From NCBI GenBank assembly GCA_030619245.1, contig JAUXBS010000012.1:1-12437 (forward strand): DNA of 12,437 nt, in the 5' to 3' direction. The notes under the pieces are model-generated. The model worked only from the letters and a program-made list of their open reading frames with translations, searched no databases and had not been told where the DNA came from. The position numbers and the translations under genes are program-made. This DNA is from Clostridia bacterium (GTDB lineage: Bacteria > UBA6262 > WVXT01 > JAUXBS01). Of this stretch, positions 7,810-12,437 are shown in pieces; the first letter of the stretch is position 1; every line of letters starts with the position of its first letter.

Positions 7810-8409
7810 TCAGAACTTGTATACAAGCCTTGGCAGTAATGGGGCGCTCTGCTCATAGAAGAGCAACCCGGTAATACCGTTGCGCGCAAAATCCAATTTG
7901 TACAGGTATATATCAAAATAAAACCACAGGTTACCCTTAATCCTCACCCCGCTGCCTAAAGTCGCTCCTATCTGATAAATAGGAGCTGATTCAGCGGAAG
8001 GCAGATTGAAACTCTCATCAAAATTGAATTCCGCCAGCACTCCCAAACTTACCCTTGTCTGCTCCTCCCGGACCATTAAATAAGCAGTTCCAAAGTATAT
8101 TTCCTGTTTGTATTCAGGATGTGATTTCAAACTGGCGTATCCCAACATCATCCCTATCTTATTCCCCTCTATATGCAGCCCGGCCGCAAGGACGTCATAC
8201 ATGGGGTTAGGCTCTTCCGCCCAGAGGTTCAACGGATGCAGGGAAAGAAAAAATACTCCAATTTGCGAATCCTTTTCCTTTACCTTCTTGATAATTTCGT
8301 ATTCTCTGTCATTATCCCTGTACATCTCTTCCTGAATCATCTGAGAATAAGCAATTGAAACATTAATTACCATTATGGACAAAAGCAATAACAATATTGT
8401 TTTCTTCAT
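7810..8409 (-). CDS. Secreted protein, probable small outer-membrane beta-barrel
   Basis: 199 residues; no family recognised. Residues 1-20 are a clear Sec signal peptide (KK, then a Leu/Ile-rich core, likely cut after VSIA). After a charged helical-looking segment (25-47), the rest alternates polar and hydrophobic residues in strand-sized blocks separated by short turns, for example IGMMLGYASL (85-94), IYFGTAYLMV (104-113), RVSLGVLAEFNF (119-130) and LWFYFDIYLY (161-170). The chain ends in LVYKF, a C-terminal aromatic as used for recognition by the BAM machinery. A length of about 178 mature residues would fit an eight-strand barrel. The start is supported by AAGGG seven bases upstream and by a consensus promoter. 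It shares an operon with the radical SAM gene 12 bases downstream. A periplasmic lipid- or ligand-binding protein is the alternative. Confidence 0.75.
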   Translation of the reverse strand: MKKTILLLLLSIMVINVSIAYSQMIQEEMYRDNDREYEIIKKVKEKDSQIGVFFLSLHPLNLWAEEPNPMYDVLAAGLHIEGNKIGMMLGYASLKSHPEYKQEIYFGTAYLMVREEQTRVSLGVLAEFNFDESFNLPSAESAPIYQIGATLGSGVRIKGNLWFYFDIYLYKLDFARNGITGLLFYEQSAPLLPRLVYKF

Positions 8410-8447
8410 GTTTTTTCCCTTCTGCTTATGTTTTTTGTATCACTAAT

Positions 8448-8476
8448 ATATTACCTCAAAAAACCTGGTTTGTCAA
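8448..8476 (-). promoter_or_regulatory. Sigma70-type promoter for the beta-barrel/radical SAM operon
   Basis: On the - strand, TTGACA (8476-8471) is followed after 17 bases by TAATAT (8453-8448). Transcription would start near 8441, giving a leader of about 30 bases that contains the AAGGG ribosome binding site (8421-8417) of the gene starting at 8409. An 11-base palindrome AAACC-T-GGTTT (8461-8471) sits next to the -35 box and is a possible operator. Confidence 0.55.
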
Positions 8477-8547
8477 CGGTTTTTATTGCGGTGGGTGATA
8501 TCAGGAAATGACGCTACGGCACCTTCAACTTCGTTAATACAGGCAAA

Positions 8548-8588
8548 TCACCTCAGGGAAAACATTATACCCCCTTTTTCCCTGGTGA
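8548..8588 (-). terminator. Stable hairpin after the GGDEF-fusion gene, possible terminator
   Basis: On the - strand the arm TCACC-AGGGAAAA (8588-8576) pairs with TTTTCCCT-GAGGTGA (8562-8548): 13 base pairs with a two-base bulge and a 13-base loop. It begins 23 bases after the stop at 8612, where a terminator is expected. The tract that follows is only TTTGCC, so it may act as a weak intrinsic terminator or as a 3' stabilising hairpin. Confidence 0.5.
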
Positions 8589-8611
8589 CTGAAAACAGCA
8601 GCCCCTATTTG

Positions 8612-10018
8612 TTATCTCAAATATGAATCTATATTCACCAGGTCAACCATCATGGTGGGGGATTCAACTTTTGCCGGAATCTTTTCTTCCTTGATCATAC
8701 TGCGAAGAATGGTTCTGGTTAAAACCCTGCCCATTTCAATAGGGTTGCCGTTCATAGTGGCTGTAATAAGGCCGTCCTTTATGCTCTGAAGGCCGTCCCT
8801 GCTTCCGTCAAGGCCAACAATGAAGATTTTACCCTGTTTCCCCTTATCTCTTACAGAAATTCCGGCGCCAATAGCCATTTCATCGTTCAAGCAGAAAATG
8901 GCATCAAGAGCATGGTGTCTATTAAGAATACCTTTTGTAATCTTTTCCGCTGTTTTTCGCATCCACTCAGCGGACGTTTTTTCAACAACTTTTATTCCGG
9001 GATATTTCTTTACTATATCAAGAAATCCCTTTGTTCTGTCAATCGAATCATTTTCAGTAACAACACCCTCAAGTATTGCAACCTTACCTTTCCCTCTTAA
9101 AATGCGGGCCAGGTACCTGCCGACTTTCCTGCCTGCTTCCCTCTGGTCATAACCCACGTGCGAAAGGACCCTGCCCTTTGGCGACATTTTAAAGCTCATC
9201 AGATTAAAACCAAAGACGGGTATTTTCATTTCATTGGCTTTCTTTATATATTTCCCGGGGTTTATCTTACTGCATAATGCTATAACATCAGGTTTTGCCG
9301 CCAGGGCCTGTTTGATGCCTTCCTCGTGGGACTTGAAATCCAGGTCGTCAGTGCCTCCGAATAACAGGAGTTCTATGTTCCCGGCATCTTCAATGATTTC
9401 CCTCATGCCAAGAAGAACGAAAGAATAAAACGGGGTTGAAATGGCAGGGGGGATAACCGCCAGCCTGGTGGATGTATGAGAAGTTGTCACATAGGAAAGA
9501 ACACGGTTGCCATTTTCCTTTTTAGCCAGAGACAACGCTTCCCTGGTTCTTCCCATTAATTTAGATGTATTCAAGGCGTTCTCAGGATAATTCGCAATCC
9601 CGATGGATAGGGTAACATATATTATTTTATTGTTTTTATCATGAAAAGCAGTCTGGGCCACTTTTTGCCTGACTGATTTCAATATTGATATGGTTACCCT
9701 TTTAATGGTATCGGGAAAGATTACCCCGATTTCATTCTTACCCAGTATACAGATTGGGAAATATGCGCGAATATTCTTTTTCACTACTTTTGCTATTGAG
9801 TGTATTATTGAATTTACTCCTGCCGGGCCGCATAACTTTGATACCCTGGCAAAATTATCAATACTTATCACTGCAGTGCATACGGAAATACTGCTTCTGC
9901 TTGCGCGCAGGACTTCCTTGGCAATCAAATCATCAAAGGACTTCTTATCATAAATCCCGGTTTCTTTATCAATTTGATGCGCAGTTTCAATTGCCATGTT
10001 TTTTCTTGTTTTTTTCAT
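8612..10018 (-). CDS. Degenerate GGDEF domain fused to ribose-binding-protein-like sensor domain
   Basis: 468 residues with no signal peptide or membrane span, so it should be cytoplasmic. Residues 17-176 follow the GGDEF fold: DKETGIYDKKSF (17-28) matches the D-LTGL-N-R-F opening, and TLSIGIA (136-142) matches the late strand. The signature loop is GKNEI (93-97) instead of GGDEF, and the Mg-binding strand reads ISIDNF (51-56) with Ser for the first Asp, so diguanylate cyclase activity is unlikely. Residues 185-468 resemble RbsB/Peripla_BP_4 sugar-binding proteins: AISTPFYSFVLLGMRE (192-207), SIDRTKGF (325-332), LNDEMAIGA (377-385) and VGLDGSRDGLQSIKDG (401-416). Arg328, Asn378 and Asp404 fall where RbsB contacts ribose (from memory). 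It probably senses a small sugar-like ligand and acts through protein contact. The start is set by AGGAGG four bases upstream. It is monocistronic with its own promoter. Confidence 0.85.
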   Translation of the reverse strand: MKKTRKNMAIETAHQIDKETGIYDKKSFDDLIAKEVLRASRSSISVCTAVISIDNFARVSKLCGPAGVNSIIHSIAKVVKKNIRAYFPICILGKNEIGVIFPDTIKRVTISILKSVRQKVAQTAFHDKNNKIIYVTLSIGIANYPENALNTSKLMGRTREALSLAKKENGNRVLSYVTTSHTSTRLAVIPPAISTPFYSFVLLGMREIIEDAGNIELLLFGGTDDLDFKSHEEGIKQALAAKPDVIALCSKINPGKYIKKANEMKIPVFGFNLMSFKMSPKGRVLSHVGYDQREAGRKVGRYLARILRGKGKVAILEGVVTENDSIDRTKGFLDIVKKYPGIKVVEKTSAEWMRKTAEKITKGILNRHHALDAIFCLNDEMAIGAGISVRDKGKQGKIFIVGLDGSRDGLQSIKDGLITATMNGNPIEMGRVLTRTILRSMIKEEKIPAKVESPTMMVDLVNIDSYLR

Positions 10019-10022
10019 TTTT

Positions 10023-10028
10023 CCTCCT
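10023..10028 (-). promoter_or_regulatory. Strong Shine-Dalgarno (AGGAGG)
   Basis: AGGAGG on the - strand, four bases before the ATG at 10018. It fixes the start of the GGDEF-fusion gene and shows that this genome uses canonical SD sites, in contrast to the two SD-less paralogues at 1110 and 3891. Confidence 0.85.
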
Positions 10029-10048
10029 ATAAATTTAGAATCATGGTA

Positions 10049-10077
10049 AGTTTAACAAAACATTCAAGTATTGTCAA
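10049..10077 (-). promoter_or_regulatory. Sigma70-type promoter for the GGDEF-fusion gene
   Basis: On the - strand, TTGACA (10077-10072) is followed after a 17-base spacer by TAAACT (10054-10049), 4 of 6 matches. The predicted start near 10042 gives a leader of about 24 bases containing the AGGAGG site. Confidence 0.55.
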
Positions 10078-10128
10078 ATGTTTTCTGAAATTTTGCCATT
10101 CAAAGATAATAATAATATTTTTTATGCG

Positions 10129-10139
10129 GGGACAGTCCC
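10129..10139. repeat. GGGAC-A-GTCCC palindrome
   Basis: A perfect 5-bp inverted repeat with a single central base, in the AT-rich gap between the DUF2007 gene and the GGDEF-fusion gene. It stands out by its G+C content and looks like a single REP-type element or a short regulatory site. There is no T-tract on the - strand side, so it is not an evident terminator for the DUF2007 gene. Confidence 0.35.
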
Positions 10140-10175
10140 TTATTGTTTTAAAAATCTGTTTCAATATTCATTATA

Positions 10176-10871
10176 TTATTGCTTTCTTCCCATGATTTTC
10201 ATAATGATATAATAAAACACCGCGATTACAGCGGTAAATTTAAATACCTTCAATACTGACCGCAAAAACCTATTGTCATCCTTGATAACCTCATCCGAAT
10301 CATCCATGATTGAAACGGAGCCGGCTGATTCCGGGCTTTTCCCGCTTCCCGCGGCCGTCTCTTCCCCGTTCTCCGTTAATTCAGCTTTTTCAACACTTTC
10401 ATCTTCTTCCTGCCCCCCTCCCGTATTTTTCGGAGGGCCATGATAATCCGACAGTATTTCCCTGGCTCTCTTTTCATCTTTCTTGAGAACCGTTATCTTG
10501 ACCCCGCCCAGCGCCGTTGAATAAAACGGCATGGTCCCGATAAGATACTGGTCTTTTATAAAAACCTGTATGCCGTCCCCTTCAAGAATACCCTTAATCA
10601 TACCTGCCTCTAAAACTTCCCCCGCGGAATATACCTGAACTAACCCCGTTAATTCAGCTGCCGGTTCTTCCTTTTCCCTGTTTGTTTTTTCCGCCAGCTT
10701 CCGGACAATCTCTTCAGGCGGTTTTCTTATCCCTCTTTCCTTCAGTATACCCTTAATAACCTCTATTGCCTCTTCATTATATTTATCATTTTCCAGGTAA
10801 GCAATTTCAATCAATTTATCGTTATTATAATTCAGGTATATTTCCCTTAATTCATTTTTATCCATGCTCAT
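10176..10871 (-). CDS. DUF2007 domain protein with C-terminal membrane anchor
   Basis: 231 residues. Residues 5-50 form a helical segment with a pattern (DKLIEIAYLEN, NEEAIEVIKGILKERG) often seen ahead of DUF2007. Residues 76-143 match DUF2007 (LVQVYSAGEVLEAGMIKGIL, then IQVFIKDQ and VKITVLKKDEKRAREIL), a small domain that resembles a PII-like fold and has been proposed, without proof, to act in signalling. Residues 145-200 are an acidic, Gly/Ser-rich disordered linker. Residues 208-226 are a single membrane span, with a basic RKQ tail. The N-terminal domains would therefore be tethered to the membrane. The ATG overlaps the TGA of the upstream gene as ATGA, so translation is probably coupled; a second ATG two codons on is an alternative start. 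Function is not known. Confidence 0.8.
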   Translation of the reverse strand: MSMDKNELREIYLNYNNDKLIEIAYLENDKYNEEAIEVIKGILKERGIRKPPEEIVRKLAEKTNREKEEPAAELTGLVQVYSAGEVLEAGMIKGILEGDGIQVFIKDQYLIGTMPFYSTALGGVKITVLKKDEKRAREILSDYHGPPKNTGGGQEEDESVEKAELTENGEETAAGSGKSPESAGSVSIMDDSDEVIKDDNRFLRSVLKVFKFTAVIAVFYYIIMKIMGRKQ

Positions 10872-12437
10872 TTTCCGGTTCCCCTGTTTTTCTGTTTTGC
10901 CATATCCTCAAGTATCCTTCTGGATTCATCATATCCCGGGTTGATATCAAGAGCCATGCTTAACTCATTTTCGGCTTCCCTCAGTTTTCCCTGGTTATAA
11001 TAGCATATACCCAGCCCCCTGTGCCCTCCCCCCCAGCGGGGACTGGCTTTAATCGCTTTTCTGAACACTTCCTCCGCTTTTTTATATTTTTTCTGAACGA
11101 GATACAACGACCCGAGGTTATTTAATGCCGTTAAATCATTCGGGCCTGTCTTTAACGCCTGCCCGTACATTTCTTCCGCTTCTTTATACTTGCCCTGCCT
11201 GTAGTACATGACCCCAAGGTTATTGTACGTCTTGTGACTGTGGCTCTTTATTCCCAGTGATTTCATGTACATCCGCCTGGCCTCCTCATACCTTCCCAGG
11301 TTGCTGTACAGGCTTCCCAGGTTGTTGTATGTATTCGGGTCGTCAGGATTAACTTCTATTGCCTTCTTCAAATGAGCTTCGGCTTCTTCATGCTTCCCCC
11401 GGCTGCTTAACTTTACGCCCATATCATTATGGGCTACATGGCTATTATCGTTATATTTAAGCGTTTTTTGCAGGAGCGCAATGTCGCTCCCGTAATCAAC
11501 ATTTCTTGCCAGGGTATGATATGAATAAAACAATACGATAATAATACCGATAATTAACGGCATCTTCTTCCTCCCCGCCGAAAGCGCCGATAATGAATTT
11601 ACCAGGGCCGCCAGGAGCAGGCAAAAGGCAACCGACGGAAGGTATAAATAACGTTCCGCAAGCAGAGACCAGTTTAAGAAAGGAATTATGTTTAAGACAG
11701 GCAGCAGGGTTACCATAATCCAGAAAACACAGAATGACACTGTTTTATTCCTTTTTAACGCTTTCATGATAACAACAACCATTATGAACAGTAACATAAA
11801 AGCCAGTAAAACCCCCGGCTCGAAAAATGTTTCCGATGTTTTAAAATAATAATCCGTATGCAGGTTAACCGGTAACACGAGCAGTCTCAGGTAACCGGTA
11901 AAAACCTTGCTCATGGTCAGAATGTTTGTTAAGAATCCGCCTCCCGCATAACCGGCAACCGACCTGCCGTGGTGAGTGAGGACAAAGAACCTTATGAACA
12001 GGTAAAAAAACGTTATGCTGAAATAACCCGACAGTGAAGCCAGCTGCCTGCCAAAGGGTTTCCTGTCTTTTTCAGGAGCGTAACACATATTGAACGCCAG
12101 GAGGATAAGGGGGAAAACCACTGCAACCTCCTTGGAAAACAGCGCAAGGAAATAGAAAACAAGAGAAGCTGCTTTCCGGAAATACCCGGCATTCCTGATA
12201 TAGCAGTAAAGGGATAAAAGAAGGAACACGCTGACCAGTATATCCTCATTGTAACTTATAACCAGGACTGCTTCAGTGTGCGCCGGATGAACAATGAACA
12301 GCAGGCCCGCCAGGAAGGGTATAATGGTACCAGGGAACAACAAGCCCGCCAGCCTGAAGACCATTATCCCGCAGAAGGCATGTAATAACACATTAAACAA
12401 CCTGTACAGGGACGGGTTTAAATCCGCCAGGAAGTAA
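10868..12437 (-). CDS. TMTC-like GT-C glycosyltransferase with five TPRs, 5' end cut by window edge
   Basis: The frame stays open to the window edge, so the start is missing; the TTG at 12400 is internal, because the upstream codons (LNPSLYRLFNVLLHAF) continue the family sequence. The first visible ~310 residues are polytopic, with hallmarks of the TMTC/DUF1736 branch of GT-C glycosyltransferases: HPAHTEAV (about base 12290), a following NEDIL, FSKEVAVVFPL, and AERYLYLPSVAFCLLLA (about bases 11655-11605). Such enzymes transfer a sugar from a polyprenyl-phosphate donor to proteins on the outer face of the membrane; eukaryotic TMTCs O-mannosylate cadherins. The last part (about 11440-10931) is five consecutive 34-residue TPRs in exact register, then a basic tail. 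An N-terminal portion, where GT-C proteins carry their first-loop acidic motif, lies outside the window. It overlaps the DUF2007 gene by four bases. The donor and acceptor cannot be told. Confidence 0.85.
   Translation of the reverse strand, partial: YFLADLNPSLYRLFNVLLHAFCGIMVFRLAGLLFPGTIIPFLAGLLFIVHPAHTEAVLVISYNEDILVSVFLLLSLYCYIRNAGYFRKAASLVFYFLALFSKEVAVVFPLILLAFNMCYAPEKDRKPFGRQLASLSGYFSITFFYLFIRFFVLTHHGRSVAGYAGGGFLTNILTMSKVFTGYLRLLVLPVNLHTDYYFKTSETFFEPGVLLAFMLLFIMVVVIMKALKRNKTVSFCVFWIMVTLLPVLNIIPFLNWSLLAERYLYLPSVAFCLLLAALVNSLSALSAGRKKMPLIIGIIIVLFYSYHTLARNVDYGSDIALLQKTLKYNDNSHVAHNDMGVKLSSRGKHEEAEAHLKKAIEVNPDDPNTYNNLGSLYSNLGRYEEARRMYMKSLGIKSHSHKTYNNLGVMYYRQGKYKEAEEMYGQALKTGPNDLTALNNLGSLYLVQKKYKKAEEVFRKAIKASPRWGGGHRGLGICYYNQGKLREAENELSMALDINPGYDESRRILEDMAKQKNRGTGK

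Noticed and set aside
7816..7827. 12-bp perfect palindrome CTTGTATACAAG upstream of the radical SAM gene
   Set aside because: It lies inside the final codons (LVYK) of the barrel gene and encodes its conserved-type C-terminus, so coding constraint is the simpler explanation.
10129..10139. GGGACAGTCCC as a Rho-independent terminator of the DUF2007 gene
   Set aside because: The stem is only 5 bp and no T-tract follows on the - strand; kept only as a short palindrome.
10868..11440. Possible CRISPR or tandem DNA repeat suggested by recurring TTGTA/AAGGTT motifs
   Set aside because: The periodicity is 102 bases and comes from the 34-residue TPR units of the encoded protein; the copies are diverged and lie in frame.
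12398..12400. TTG as the start of the TMTC-like protein
   Set aside because: The frame stays open to the window edge and the residues before it continue the family sequence, so the gene is cut by the window.

Overview
The window reads as a chromosomal segment of an uncultured Gram-negative bacterium. A protein with a signal peptide and a C-terminal aromatic beta-barrel end implies an outer membrane. Consensus sigma70-type promoters occur on both strands. The gene content (fused membrane/spermidine-synthase-like proteins, a TMTC-like glycosyltransferase with TPRs, a DUF2007 protein, a B12-binding radical SAM protein) is of a kind common in candidate phyla such as Omnitrophota, Elusimicrobiota or Desantisbacteria. 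That placement is a low-confidence inference; no rRNA or other phylogenetic marker is present.

Layout. The left edge (1-808, + strand) is the 3' part of a DDE transposase of the ISNCY/IS481-like kind, visibly more AT-rich than the rest. It is followed by two head-to-tail 24-bp repeats that start at the base after its stop codon and probably mark the element's right end. The 301-base gap 809-1109 also holds a terminator-like hairpin, a 16-bp perfect palindrome and the promoter of the next gene. Next come two tandem paralogues on the + strand (1110-3857 and 3891-6434). Each has a 13-segment membrane domain built from two homologous halves, joined to a spermidine-synthase-like Rossmann domain; the first also carries a TPR tail. 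Both have a near-identical promoter (TTGAC[A/T]-N17-TATCAT) ending only 8-10 bases before the ATG and no Shine-Dalgarno sequence, so they look leaderless.

Everything to the right is on the - strand. Reading leftwards from the right edge: a TMTC-like membrane glycosyltransferase with five TPRs (cut by the window edge), coupled by an ATGA overlap to a DUF2007 protein; a stand-alone gene for a degenerate GGDEF domain fused to a ribose-binding-protein-like domain, with its own promoter and a strong SD; then a two-gene unit of a small predicted outer-membrane beta-barrel and a cobalamin-binding radical SAM enzyme. The latter ends convergently against the second paralogue, with 31 bases between them.

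The most unusual items are the intracellular GGDEF/periplasmic-binding-protein fusion with both catalytic signatures lost, the topology problem in the paired spermidine-synthase-like proteins (an odd number of membrane spans puts the SAM-type domain outside), and their shared leaderless promoter design. No CRISPR array, tRNA, rRNA or phage module was seen.
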